Assembly: GCA_029990175.1 (NCBI GenBank)
Contig: JARKIP010000021.1
Span: 15,133,501-15,197,500, forward strand
Direction of reading: 5' to 3'
Source: Petunia secreta
Lineage: Eukaryota > Streptophyta > Magnoliopsida > Solanales > Solanaceae
Length of the DNA stretch: 64,000 bases
In this document: positions 44,319-56,412 of the stretch, in pieces
Layout of the letters: the number at the start of each line of letters is the position of its first letter
Position numbering within the stretch: position 1 is the first letter of the stretch
The notes under the pieces: generated by a model
What the model was told of the DNA's origin: nothing
What the model saw: the letters and a program-made list of their open reading frames with translations, nothing else
The model's database searches: none
Translations under genes and position numbers: made by a program

Positions 44319-45142
44319 CACTCCTCTTTTGGTTATATGTGTTCTCTGATTCAGCGCTTCACCCATTGTCTTTTCATGTCTGAAATTACGAAATTTCAAC
44401 ATAAAAACAGGGGGTGGCAAGGGCCCCAGTAGGCTAAAGTCCCGGCTAACATAGGTGATCTTCGAGCAGAGCAAGGTCATTCGCTAAAAGCACGGCTAAG
44501 CAAAATCAAGTAAGTTCAATAGAACTATTTTACTTGTGCTGCGTTATTTTCTACATTTCGCGGCCAGTATCCGCTCAAATCCCACAACTTTACGACCAGA
44601 CAATCTTGTGGTCTGATTTACGACCAAACAATCCTGCGTTCTGGTCATTGGGTTACTTGTCCTTTTCAATAGAAATAATAGGGCAACCTTAACGAAACAA
44701 AATTTTTTCTGCGAAAACTTTCAATTGTCAAATATGATAAGCAAAGTTTATCGCAAAACCATCTTACACGGCCAAATTTCAGTCAGCCTAAACGGCCTGG
44801 TTTCGTCCAGCCCAGGGGGGCCTGACTTCAGTCATCTTAACTAAGGGTAGCTTAACCTGGTTATGAAGGGATTTTAATTCAAAACATCTGCGCAGACTAA
44901 CACCAAAAAGGGGACTCAGACACTAAGATTTGAAACATAATTTTGACCTCTGAAAACCCCATTAAGCAATAAGCAACAGCAGCATTCATATAAGCGAAAC
45001 TTGAAAGACCAAAAATGGTCGTCGAGCCTCGGCCAGTCAGACAAAAAAGGAAAACAGCCAAAATATACGTTCATTCATAAAGTTAACAAATATTCGGAGT
45101 TAGCGACATCCAAGAAAATTACAAGAAGGACTAAATGAGGCA
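44319..45142. other. Tat 3' spacer
   Basis: No ORF on either strand is convincing. Short related blocks recur (TACGACCAGACAATC, TACGACCAAACAATC; CGGCCTGGTTTCGTC). Confidence 0.5.
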
Positions 45143-48134
45143 TCAATCGTCATTTTGGCCAGGATCCCGACCTGATGCACTAGCTCCATCAGTCGGATCC
45201 CCACCCAAATCTTCATCTTCTTCATCTTCGTTGTCCTCACTGCCTTCATCGTCCTCTTCGACATCCTCGTCGTCAGCCCCCACTTCCATGCCTAAGACTT
45301 GCTTGACGCTGATGATGGCTGCTATGGTCTGATCAAGGACTAAGTCGACATTAATCTGGCCGCGCTGCATTTGGATAAGCAACTTCTTTTTGGCCTCAAG
45401 AGCTTCCAGTTTGGAGTCGATCGTGTAACGATCCCGCAAATTCGCCAACTCCTTCGATAATAGCTCTTGAACCTTTGCAGATTCCGCAGCCCGATTCTTG
45501 GCTTCTTGCAGTTCTCCTCGAACAGCCTGAGATTCAGCTTCAGCTTTGTTCATGTTCCTCAACATCAAGTCGGAAGCGTTGCGGATACTCTCCAGAGTAA
45601 CTTCCTTCATGTTAAGCTCATGGGCAAGTTGGGAAATCTGACGACCTTGCTCATCCATATTCGCTTTCAGGTCTTCAAAGGATAACGCAAACCTTTCCTT
45701 CTCATCTAGAAGACGGTCCCTCTCCTCGAGGAGTGCGCTTATCTTGTCGTTAGCCTCAGTGTTGGATTTCTCCAACCTGTCTATCTTATCTTCAAAGAAG
45801 CCGCGCCTCCCCTCCAGGACCCGCTTCTCCCCGATCAGAGCTTGCTTCTCCTCTTCTAAGGCCTGATTGTCCCGAAGAGCTTTCAAAAGATCTTTCTTAA
45901 GGCCGAGGACTTGTTCCTGGTTATTCAGCCTGGAACGGAACATGATCTCGGCAGCCATCATGCTTGCCTGGCAACAAGTGAGAATGCGTAAGTAATTGGA
46001 ACTAAGGCATCAATAAAAATAAAAGAAGTAAAAGGGGGAAACATTACCCGAGCAGTATCTTCAGCTATTGCATAAGCCAGCTGCTCGTCACTCATACTGC
46101 GCATGTTCCATTCCTCGCGAGGACCAATCAGGTTGGACATCACTTTGACTAAGTGGCCAGGCTTCATCAAAAAATCTGTGTCTGGGGAAATGGAAAAGTC
46201 ACATTCCCTCATGCACGGCCTGGGCTCCCTCGCTTGCTCAGAGGGATATTGGGGACCAAATTTGTGGCGTATGCCCTTGACAGAATATGCCCCAACCTTC
46301 CCTCCTAAAGATACTCGCCTAGTAAGCCTAGTGCGAGAAATCTCGACATCACCTGCCTCGTTGGGGCCCAGGGTGTCACACTCCTGCAGATAAACTGGCA
46401 CCACCCCATCACCAGCCAAGTTCATCATGTCTTTATAATGAAAAACCTGAGGTTCATCCTCCCCCTCAGTTTTCCTCTGCTCACCAACCTCCTCGCCTTC
46501 CTCCTTATCCTCCTCCCTCACCGGCTCTTTACCAGGCCGCCTGTGGCCGACTTGCTCAGACTCGCCCTGCTGGCCACCAACCCGTACAGGCTCATCCAAC
46601 TCTGGGCCTTCAGGGAAAAAAGCAAAGTCTTCACGCACTCCCTCTTCCCCTACCTCCCCAGATCTATCTCCTTTCTCACCAATGACTCGGGGACTCTCCT
46701 CGAAAGCGTAAGAAGAAGTCTCTACGTCCCTCTTCTTATCACCTCGAAGAGATGCCCTCTTCCTCCGAGTCAAGCTCACATCGGGAGCGTCTGAATCTGA
46801 AATGTCAAAAATTACAGGCTCAGCAGATTCAGGGGCCGCCGCCGAGCTTCTAGCACTCTCCTGCCCAGACTTGGGCGTATCAGCCGCAGCAGTATTGATT
46901 TCGACCGTTTTCTCGGAAGGCTGAGGAGTCCTACGAGATGTCCTCGTTTTCTTCTTGGGTCTGCTCTTTTCCGAGTCAGACTTCTTTCTCTTTAAATTCG
47001 CGAGGAACTCCTCGCCACCCTCCCTGGCCTTGATAGCTGCAACGGTCTGAAGAATAGCAGCCGCCTCCTCGTTGATCTCGGCCACAGGATCAACAATCAC
47101 TTCCTCAGGAGGAGGAGCAGGGAAATAGCTACCACCAGTACCTAGACCTGAGAATAGAGGCATGTTAATACCATAATGAATTCTGCATAAGTTAGCAAGA
47201 ATTCGAGTAAATCAGCTTACCATGGGTGCTGGGGTTAGATAAATGCTTTAAGGAAGCATAGTGAGACCATTGCCTCTGCTCGTGAGTGAACTCTATCAGA
47301 ATTGGTTCAACCCAAGCAGACAATTCCTCCTCGGTAATCAGACCATCATAGGGAATCTTGTCAGCTAACCAACAAAGAGTGAAAATTAAAAAGTGCAGAT
47401 ACATAATTCAGAGAATATTCAATACAAAGACTCGGGGACTTACGAGTTTTATTCCACACTTCGCGGAGATTAGTTTTGCTGCCACGTGTGAGGAGTCTGG
47501 ACTGCACATAGACATACCTATGCATCCAACCCCTGTCTCCTGTATCTTCAGATTTGCTCACTAGAGCTTTTCTTCCCCTCATACGGGCATTGATATACCC
47601 GTCTCTCGCGACCTGAAGGCTGTACAGGGAGATAAAATGCTTAAAATTAAAGTCCTGTTCAGTCTCGTCGGCAAACCATTGTAGTAAAGACACAATCCTA
47701 TAAATACTCGGACACAGCTGTCCCGGGCAGATAAGGTAATATTTACAAATGTCCTCTACAACGGGATGCAACGGGAGCGTGTGACCTATTGTGAGTGGGT
47801 ACGTTGATATAGCCGTCCACCCAGTTCTCGTAGAAGTAATATTCTCCGTCGGAAAGGGGCAAGAAACTGTAACGTCGTCATTCCAGCCGCAATCTTCCTT
47901 AACCTTGGGCAAAAGGTCAGGGGTAATCGAACTCTTAAATCGACTTGAAGGCCACGACCTTATGTTGCCATAATGACTGAACGAGCTGACCGAACAGTCA
48001 TTTTCAAGATTTCCCCAAACTTTCGGAATCATGTCAGCAACTGAAGTCGGAGAACTCGTAGATTGACCAGCTGCCGCTGAAGAACTGGTAGCCGCAGCAT
48101 CCATATTCAAGCTTTTCTTAGCTTTTGGAGACAT
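45143..48134 (-). CDS. Antisense four-exon gene of the Tat element (transposase_28-like, coiled coil)
   Basis: Exons on -: 48134-47444, 47364-47221, 47147-46048, 45967-45143. The introns (79, 73, 80 bases) start GTAAGT, GTAAGC, GTAATG and end TTAG, CAG, CAG. The phases fit, giving 919 residues without a stop. Residues about 110-200 (TYPLTIGHTLPLHPVVEDIC, then QLCPSIYRIVSLLQWFAD) resemble the 'putative gypsy type transposon' domain PF04195. The middle is acidic and basic low-complexity text with an NLS-like KKKTRTSRR. The C-terminal 270 residues form a long predicted coiled coil (EEEKQALIGEKRVLEGRR and on) and end in an acidic tail. Antisense ORFs in this position are known in Tat elements, and their role is unknown. 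It is intact while pol has stops. Confidence 0.8.
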
Positions 48135-48255
48135 TTGAACCAGACAATTGGAAGAACTTTCTGCGTTTTAGAGGATTTTAAAAGGGTGTTTTGAAACTTC
48201 GAAGGTTCGAATAAGATTTGGAATTCAGTAAAAGGATTTAGGATGGTGGAAATCC

Positions 48256-48265
48256 TATTTATAGA
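48256..48265 (-). promoter_or_regulatory. TATA box of the antisense gene
   Basis: CTATAAATAG on the minus strand, a full plant TATA consensus, 122 bases upstream of the antisense ATG at 48134 and inside the Tat element, outside the LTR. A start site near 48225 would give a leader of about 90 bases. Confidence 0.6.
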
Positions 48266-48680
48266 GTTGGTAAAGCCCAATCCACCCTGCACGTGGCGAA
48301 CATCCACGCAGGAAGTGAATAAGTCCAGCTGTTAAAGAAAATAACGAAATAAAACCAGAGTGACGGTTTCCTGCCTTGGGACGTGCGAGACGTGAGTAGG
48401 CGCAGTTTAATCATCACACCTGCAGTCTCGGAACGCGCAACAGTTACTTTCTCAGTAAAAAGTGAAATGGAATTGACAACTTGCACGTTTTGTCTTTAGC
48501 GGAGCATTTAATGCTCATACTGATAAAACGTCATTCAATCAAAAGCTTATGAAGGGTTCAACGGGCAGCATCCAAATACGAGTACAAGGATTCAAATATG
48601 TTACTTGGGATAAATTCCAAAAAGTTCTTTCCCGCCCAAAAACTCGCTTTCCACTCCTCGACCAGACTCTCTGCCCGAGT

Positions 48681-48695
48681 AGTGCGGGGACTATC
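48681..48695 (+). promoter_or_regulatory. Polypurine tract region of the Tat element
   Basis: AGTGCGGGGACTATC, immediately before the 3' LTR. Confidence 0.55.
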
Positions 48696-49355
48696 TGTAT
48701 TGGGTTAAATCCGTCGTCACCAAAATCGGTGACTAAGCATCCACGTAGGACAACGTATAGACGACACATGGTTGTGAATGGACATAAAGGCAATGGATAG
48801 AATCGAAGATGAACAGTTACAACGGACAGATGAACAGTCGCCGCAGCCAGAAAAGTCGCAGCTCATCAATCCAGCCAGTTCAAAATAGAAATCTTATCCA
48901 AAAACAACGCAACTGCTCGACTAAGGAGTTACAACTGCTTGTGAACGGACACATAGTTATCTATATATTGTAATCTAAGTCACAAGCATTGAATCGAATG
49001 CTTCTCTGAACATACACTTGTATTCAAACTATTTACTAGCATTCAATTCTTTATCTTCAGTGAATATTTATTACTACCGCTGATAATCGAAAGATCTCAT
49101 TTACTGTTCCATTGACTGAATATCATAAAGAGTACGAGGAAGGGAATTTGATCAAGTCTATACGGCCTGAGCACGGTTCCTTTTTGTTCGAATATTCATT
49201 TATTATATCGCATTGGTTGCATCTTTATTTCTTCGCATTTATTACTGTCATTTATATCTTTCCATAAAGAGCATTTAATCTCGATTATTGACCGTGACTC
49301 CGCTCTATAAATTTAATTGTAACTTAACCTAACAAAACGAAATTACGGTTAAACA
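48696..49355 (+). repeat. 3' LTR of the Tat element
   Basis: 660 bp, partner of 37731-38390, preceded by a purine-rich tract (AGTGCGGGGACTATC, 48681-48695). Confidence 0.95.
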
Positions 49356-49574
49356 CTTATATATAATGTAAAGGAGTTGGAAGAAACAAGTGTAACTTGC
49401 CCACTATCTTCCCCACTCCCCCACTGTTGCATATTCCTTTAGTGGAGGAAGTATAGGAGATGTGGTGGAATGTGGTAATTTCCTTTAACCACATATTTTT
49501 ATTTCTCCTAACCGGACGGATCAGCCCAATTGGAGCGACCCATGACCCATGATCCATATACAGATATTCTTACA
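49356..49574 (-). repeat. 5' LTR of the copia element, last piece
   Basis: It starts with the second CTTAT of the Tat insertion and runs to TTCTTACA, followed by the TTTTC duplication. Confidence 0.85.
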
Positions 49575-49579
49575 TTTTC

Positions 49580-50533
49580 TAACAAGTTGTATAAAAGAAC
49601 TATGAAGAGAGTCGAGCCAATTAGTCGCCTCTTCCCCAGGAAGTTAGAAAAAGGCCAAAAACCAAATAATGAGAAGATATTAGTGAATCATCTTTATTTG
49701 GCCATTGACTGACAAACCTTACAAAAGTCATCGTCATTTTACCATTTCTGCGCAAAGGGAATATATTGACAATAATCCATATGGAGAAACAGATCGACAA
49801 TCATGCAGGATACATTCAATTGGTGCAAATTCATACTGCAGCTTGCTTTGACGAGTTCAAACTCATTTAAATCTTCTATATTACTATCTGGCGTATTAGT
49901 TGAGTACTTCCTAGAGTAACACCTTGCTGAAGTCAAAGTCAATGCAGTACAAAAGGTCAACGCTATTACATTGCTAACTCAAATCCATACACTAGTATAC
50001 CTGGTTCGTGCAGAATTTGTTTTTACTGGAAATAAGCTTACCCTCGTATAGTATTTATATCAAACTAATATGTGCACATGAGTTTGTGCCTAAATTTCAA
50101 TCACTTAATTGTGAGTGGTCTCCATATATTCTTGCCTTATTAATTACTCGTACTTATTACCCACAATCAATGTTAACACCAAATTATATTAGTTTATCAT
50201 GGTTTAGTGATCAGAATTCATTTTAATTAACTGTAGGTTAAGTGATAAAAGTTTACATGCAAACAGGATGTCATGCAACTATCAATTTGATATACAATAT
50301 TTGATACAGATAAGTTTTCCAAAATTGCCAAAGGTATGGTTTACAAACTGAAAATGGGAAATACAAGGTCAACTTTTGCCATTTCAGTGGCAGCATGAGC
50401 TGGACTAAAATAGACATTAATCGGCCAGTCTAAGAATAACTAAGTACTACCATATTGTCCATATAAAGGAAGCCTTAAGCTTCTTATGTCTTTAGTCTTC
50501 TTTATCTCATCATTCTCTAGACTCTAGTTCAGC
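49580..50533. other. Intergenic region and promoter of the malectin/LRR gene
   Basis: No ORF is supported. A TATA-like CATATAAAGG lies at 50460-50469, about 65-75 bases before the ATG at 50534. The gene lies less than 1 kb from the end of the copia element. Confidence 0.55.
50460..50469 (+). promoter_or_regulatory. TATA-like box of the malectin/LRR gene
   Basis: CATATAAAGG, at a usual distance from the ATG at 50534 for a plant gene with a short leader. Confidence 0.45.
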
Positions 50534-53500
50534 ATGGCTAGCAGCCATTTTCTCCTGCTTATTTTAGTTCTTTGTGTTTTCTCAGTTTCTGCTGATGGTA
50601 AGCCTTATACCTAGCTAACATCTTCTGAAAACTTTTTTTTTCTTTACAATTTAAGCACTCGATATATATATCCAAAGTTTTCACCAGTACTCTTACTAAT
50701 GTGAATTTGTATCGAGTAGGTCAATTAATTAGGAGATAAAGCCCTACGTACCTACCAAAAGGTTTTCTCCTTTTTGGGATCTTAAGGATGGATGGATGGA
50801 TGGATATCTCATCCATTACATTACTCTTGAAAACTTTTTTTTTCGTTAACCATATGGCATCATGAAGACTTGTTTCTCTAATATCTTGCTAATATCTTAG
50901 TTCTTATTGTAACTATGTTTCCTTTCTATTTGCAGTGTTCGTGAGCCTAGATTGTGGATCATCAGAATTAACGTACACTGATGGAAATTCAAAATTTTGG
51001 TTAGGAGATGAACAATACATGAGCAATGGAGATTCTTATGTAGTAAAATCTAGCTCAATATCCCACGTAATGGACACTCTTAGAGTGTTTAAAAGCAGAA
51101 ACAAGAATTGTTACCTCATTAAAGTCGAAAAGGGTGGAAGAGTTTTAATTCGAGCAAGTTTTAACTATGGGAATTACGATGGAAAGTCTAATCCTCCAAC
51201 ATTTTCACTTCAATTTGATGGAAATGATTGGGCCAGGGTGAAAACTATGAGTGACCAACTTGTCTACTATGAGACAATTTATGTTGCTAAAGGGGATAAT
51301 CTTAGTGTTTGTCTTGCTCAAATATTGCCTGATCAGTTTCCTTTTATATCAGCTCTTGAAGTTCGTAGCTTGGATTCTACTATGTATAGTCAGGTTGATT
51401 CCAATCATGCCTTGTTCTTGAATCAACGAATTGCTTATGGTTCAAATCAAACTATCAGGTATATAAATCTACCCGTTCATATTGTTATCTTGCTTATCTT
51501 TGAATTAGACTTCTATAATAGTGTTAATGTACCTTTATTTCCGTTAAGTGTCATACAATGATTGAGAAAATGAACTGTTCCATAGTATAAGCAATCCCCA
51601 ATTCTTAATTTGATATCAGAGTAAGGGGAAATATATCACATTGGTTGAAAGTATGATTTGTCTTCTCGTATGGTCTTTGACATTGCCTCATGTGCTAACC
51701 TTTAAGTTGTCATTTTTTTGGTTTTCTCTTTGTTGATCATATCATCACTCTATTCCAGAAGTTATACATATTGACTTAATTTCGTTGATACATAATGAAT
51801 TAATTTTCGAAGCTATACATAATATATCTTGTTTTTTCATTAACAAGTTTCGATTATTACCACAAACAATAGGTACATAGATGATCTTTATGACAGAATA
51901 TGGATACCTGGGATTCCTGGAGAAGCATTACAATCAATCACAAATGATGCCATATTTATCGATACTCAATTAGGAGATCATCCTCCACAACAAGTGTTGC
52001 AGCAAGCAATTTCCACAATCAATGCTTCTGATTCCATAATATTTAACATGAGATTTCTTCCCACAGATGCTCCAATCTACATGAACTTGTACTTCTCTGA
52101 AGTGACTCAACTTGATTCCAGTGAAACAAGATCCTTCACTATTTTAAAAGATGACGAGCCTTTCTGGGACCCGATTATACCACCTTATGGAAATTTTACT
52201 CAAGTGGTTGTTGGCAATCTCACTGTTTCTCCAAACACTATCTTCTCCCTTGTGCCTACCAAAACCTCAACACTTCCCCCTCTTATCAATGCCTTGGAGT
52301 TATTCATCATCGGTGATGCTTTGACCGATGGAACAAATAGCCAAGATGGTACACCTTTTATTACTTCTTTGTTTATGAATTTAACTTATATACTCACAGT
52401 ATTATGAAATTTACACTAGCAAATAACCTGCGACGACATGTAAGAATATATAATAGTATAAAAGTTCGTAAACAATATAATGTAACTATATAGAGTTAAT
52501 TAACTCTACTAATTTGATGGGATTAGCCTTCATACACTGACAGTATAAAAAAATACAATACAATATTAGATCACCTAAAAGATAACTATATGTAACTCAT
52601 CTGCAAATAAGTAGAATTGGTGAGCTAGAAAATGAGTCAATTGACTTGTTAAGACATGTTAAAATACGCTATATAGTATCAAATTTATTTATATCATCGG
52701 TGTACATAAAGTTAAATCCTTTTTTAATGTATTATTATTTCTAATGTTACTGAATTGTATGTGGAATGCTTAGACTTATTTAAGTATATGCTATTTTTAT
52801 TTATCAGTGGAGGGCCTAGTATCACTGCAAAGTGAATTTGAAGTATTACAAGATTGGAATGGCGATCCATGTCTTCCAGCAACTTTTACATGGGAGTGGG
52901 TAAATTGTAGCAGCAATGATACCCCTCGTGTTACAGCACTGTAAGCACCTTCTTCATTAATAATCAAACTAAATTAAAAGTTATTCTTAAATTTATTTTA
53001 AATTATTTTTGTAATAATTAATTTATTTACAGGTACTTGAATGGCTTCAATCTATCAGGGTCACTTCCAGATATAAGTTCCATGGATGCTCTTGAAACAA
53101 TGTATTTCTTATTCATTTTCCGTATCTAATTTAAATAAACTCCTCAATAGGGATGTTTTAGTTATTTTCTTACTCTTTTAATCTCCTTGCAGTGATTTGG
53201 GTGACAACAGTTTGGATGGACCTATTCCAGATTTCCTTGGCACCTTACCGAATCTTAAAGAACTGTAAGTGCAAATAGTACATATGCTGATCAATGCATT
53301 TAATTTACATACAATAACATTACACAAATTATTAGTAAGTAGTATGATATATAAGTAAGGGAAATGACAATTGATTTTTGGCTTCTTCCAGGAATTTGGC
53401 AAATAACCAGTTCAGTGGGCCAATACCTGCCTCATTGATAAACAAAAATGGCCTAACCATAGAGTAAGACAAGCTAACACTAAAAAGTATTCTTGTTCCA

Positions 53501-54607
53501 TTTAAATGGTCTTTTAAAGGGTCAAATTTATGATTGAGCTGTTTCTACTATTTTCAGTATTTCAGGCAATTCAGACTTGTGCAGTCCATCTGATGAATCT
53601 TGCCAGAACACTGATTCATCATCAGGAAATAATCAACCAGCAACTCGATCCAATAAATCACCACGTTATACAAAGAAGAAAAACAAGAAGCTGCCTATAA
53701 TACTTGGCTCTACAATTCCAGCCTTCTTACTTGTCTGGGCTATTGTGGGATTTTTTGCTATTTTACGCTACAGAAGTAAAATGACTACTGCGTCTGCTAT
53801 CAACCCAGGTGCGGTTTTGTTTGGTTCATGGAATAAGGGTTTAATTCGGGTGAAATTTGGGATTAGTTTATTCTATTTTGGTATTTTTTATACTAACACA
53901 TTTCATGTGGGGATAACAGTCTCGGATTACTAATCGTGACATTATACACCAAAATGACATACTAGTTACACTTCTGCAAAACCCTTCTCTCACATTCCTT
54001 TAAAAAAGTCAATGCTAAATTTGGAAATAAAAGTTAGTAATCTCATTTTATGCCGTTTAAACCAAACACATGTTTTATAATAGCCCGTATATCTTATGTT
54101 TCGTCCAATGAACCATCATCCACCAACGGAATAAAATTCACTATAAAAATCTGTCATTATTTAATACCGGTATAGTCCGGTCATAATATCAGAACTGAAC
54201 TTGTTAACCAACCAAATGACCCTTGGGAAATACCGCCTGATTAGCAAATAGAATATACAATGTGAAACTTATATTCTCTGGAAAAGAATTTACAATTAGC
54301 GCAATTTAAACTGTTATAATAAGTTGTTTGCCTTATTTTTTATAATGTTTAATTTACCTGTTATGGATATTAACATATAATTATTTTTATATGATATAAT
54401 AGTATAAAAAGTTATTTATGATATGAGTGGACTTGAGTTAAACTCAATTAAATATGTAAAAGTATGCGCTAATTAACAAAGTTTCTATTTCCAGGGACAG
54501 CTAGTGGAGGTAACAGCCCTTATGCAGGAAGTAATGTAGATAATGTTCAAATGGCTGACAAGGATCACGAGGTTCCTGGCCAACATGAGAATGCAACAAA
54601 TGTCTAG
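50534..54607 (+). CDS. Malectin-like/LRR membrane protein without a kinase domain
   Basis: Nine exons with intact GT-AG sites and phases: 50534-50597, 50936-51458, 51873-52348, 52808-52940, 53033-53101, 53193-53264, 53392-53463, 53558-53808, 54495-54607 (TAG). The protein begins with a signal peptide (MASSHFLLLILVLCVFSVSA). Next come a malectin-like domain (VSLDCGSSELTYTDGN, YLIKVEKGGRVLIRASFNYG, RIWIPG), the linker WNGDPCLPATFTWEWVNC that opens LRR regions in this family, and about three LRRs (LYLNGFNLSGSLPDISSM, LNLANNQFSGPIPASL). A transmembrane helix (IILGSTIPAFLLVWAIVGFF) and a tail of about 55 residues follow. Related receptor kinases add a kinase domain; here the frame ends cleanly without one, as in the kinase-less di-glucose-binding LRR proteins of Arabidopsis. 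It probably binds cell-wall sugars or acts as a co-receptor. Confidence 0.85.
52520..52719. mobile_element. MITE-like inverted repeat in an intron of the malectin/LRR gene
   Basis: GGATTAGCCTTCATACACTG, ACAGTATAAAAAAA on the left pairs in inverse with the right end (TATATCATCGGTGTACATAA, AGTTAAATCC). It is about 200 bp. I could not fix a target duplication. It lies in the third intron. Confidence 0.45.
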
Positions 54608-55064
54608 CTTGATTAACATCTCTATTAATTCCACCAGCAAAATAATGCAAGGAAATCAATTACAATGTTAGAAATATAATTTAATTTATTGAGTTGGTAA
54701 CAATAAATTCATTCATGTAACGTTAAGGTTTTGTTGCAATTAAGATTAATTCTTCATGTTTAAGTTGTGGCTTCTACCAGTTACAGTATGTATCAATGTT
54801 TCCTCGTAGTAACTTTTACTTCAAACAAGATTCCTCTTTTTTGGAGCAATGGCGAAAGGAGTCGATTATTTTATTCATAAAAGCAAACAGCCGCATTTAT
54901 TGATTAAACCAGCATCAGAAAACACCAAGTTGAGAAAGAGCACTTTCTCCTACACTTTGAGAGAGTTGGCATACCACTCTCTGTTCTTCTTTGTCTACCT
55001 AACTAGTCGAGAAATGGCTGTGCCAGCACAGGCCCAAGTCCAACATAAAGTTTCATTCTTACAT
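54608..55064. other. 3' flank of the malectin/LRR gene
   Basis: It contains AATAAA-type signals (CAATAAATTC near 54700) that could serve for polyadenylation. An ATG-started frame from 54849 runs into the following repeat and hAT element and is not a supported gene. Confidence 0.5.
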
Positions 55065-55204
55065 ATTTTGAACAAAAGATTTCACGCAGTGCCCTCAATA
55101 AGTATTGGTCTTACCAATTTGCCTCCACTTTCAAATGTTTTAAGTAAATGCCCTCCACATCATCCTTCACTATGTGAAATGACTATTTTGCCCTTGCCTA
55201 AACC

Positions 55205-56412
55205 TATGGGTGTCAAACAGGTAGGGGTCTACCCGTCAAAACCCGGACCCGGACTTATTAAAACCCGACCCCACCCGGACCCGCAAAAATCCGGACCCGG
55301 ACCCGTAGACCCCCTAAAATACCCCTACCCGAACGGGTTTTTTTTTTTCTTAACAAATACCCGTATCCGTTAAGACCCGTCAAAATTATGGGTATTAATG
55401 GATATACCCGTACCCGTTAAAATAAACTGAGTAATAAAACTTGTACGTGGAGAGAAATGTATACACAAGTTTTCCACTCATGGTTTAATTTGTTTTGTGT
55501 CCATATTGTTAGTAGTGAAATATGTTCAAGAGAAACAAATTATTTATTTAATTAAAAAAATACTTTATATTCCATAATAAATCAACACTTTAAAGTTTGA
55601 ATATATATTACTCTAATATTGTATAGAACTTCAACTATTAATTTCGATATATACCTCAGAAAATAAGCTACTTGGAGTCGGACAAAGTAATTATGGGATC
55701 GTATTTATTAGAAAATATAATTATTTAATTTACTACATAAAATATTTTGAATTACATGTCGTCGCATACAACTAATTGTATCAGAAAGTGCATTTAGCTA
55801 AGGAAGACAAATGATAGGTGATACCCGCCACTCTTTGGGTAATAATGCTTTGGACGTTCTAGTTTGTTTACGACACTGGATTAGATCGGAGCGAAGAAAT
55901 CAAGGAATTGAAGACTCACTAGAACAAGATGATAACCTTGAAGAAATTCTATTAAGTGATCAAGCACCATCAATGGCACCTACACCGGAGCATGATGGAA
56001 ATGACATGGAAGAAATTATACAAAGAATTAGACATTATTAAATTTGTAATTTGAATTTTCATTATAGTTAATGTTGCACTTTTTAAATTTGGAAGTTTAA
56101 TGTTTAAGACTTTAATAGTTCAAGTATCTTAAATAAAGTAACTCTTTGAGTTTTTCCTATTGATCTTTTTTTAATTTGTTTTAAGTATTTAAAATAATAT
56201 TATTAAAAAATAAAATTATAACCCGTAGCCAAACCCGATTTGTTAAGACCCGAACCCATACCCCTACCCGTTAAGACCCGAACCCGCACAGGTTTTTTTC
56301 TAGCCGAAACCCGTATCCGTTAAAAACCCGTAATTTAAACCCGTACCCGGAACCTGCGGGGTTACAATTTTACAACCCGAACCCGGACCCGTATACCCGT
56401 TTGACACCCATA
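55205..56412 (+). mobile_element. Non-autonomous hAT element, copy C
   Basis: 1208 bp with TATGGGTGTCAAAC...GTTTGACACCCATA ends and an exact 8-bp duplication CCTAAACC (55197-55204, 56413-56420). ACCCG-rich subterminal blocks lie at both ends. It is the same family as copies A and B, in the opposite orientation. Confidence 0.9.
55760..56041 (+). pseudogene. hAT transposase C-terminal fragment in copy C
   Basis: ATGATAGGTGATACCCGCC encodes MIGDTRHSLGNNALDVLVCL, then WIRSERRNQGIEDSL, as in copy B with a few changes. It ends TAA at 56039-56041. Confidence 0.75.

Larger units (their letters stand above)
37731..49355 (+). mobile_element. Young Tat-lineage Ty3/gypsy retrotransposon with an antisense gene
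   Basis: Two 660-bp LTRs (37731-38390 and 48696-49355) start TGTATTGGG and end GGTTAAACA. They differ at about four positions and are flanked by an exact 5-bp duplication CTTAT (37726-37730, 49356-49360). The same site without the insertion is seen in the other copia LTR near 28666-28700. Gag-pol runs 38509-44124 on +. An antisense four-exon gene fills the space before the 3' LTR. Tat elements are known for an additional RNase H, long 3' spacers and antisense ORFs. Confidence 0.95.
28449..49574 (-). mobile_element. Ty1/copia retrotransposon, minus strand, with later nested insertions
   Basis: Both ends are TGTTAGAAAT...TTACA, flanked by the 5-bp duplication TTTTC (28444-28448 and 49575-49579). 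The left LTR (28449-28882, 434 bp) is the 3' LTR. The right LTR is the 5' LTR and survives in three pieces: 36292-36330, 37535-37730 and 49356-49574. It was split by a hAT element and by an 11.6-kb Tat gypsy element. Domain order on the minus strand is gag, protease, integrase, RT, RNase H, as in copia. A third insertion (hAT, 35096-36149) lies in the leader. Several stops and one deletion in pol make it defective. Confidence 0.9.

Noticed and set aside
54849..55373. 174-codon ORF downstream of the malectin/LRR gene
   Set aside because: It begins in the gene's 3' flank and runs through a repeat into the hAT terminus. No domain is visible, and the reading frame depends on the ACCCG repeats.
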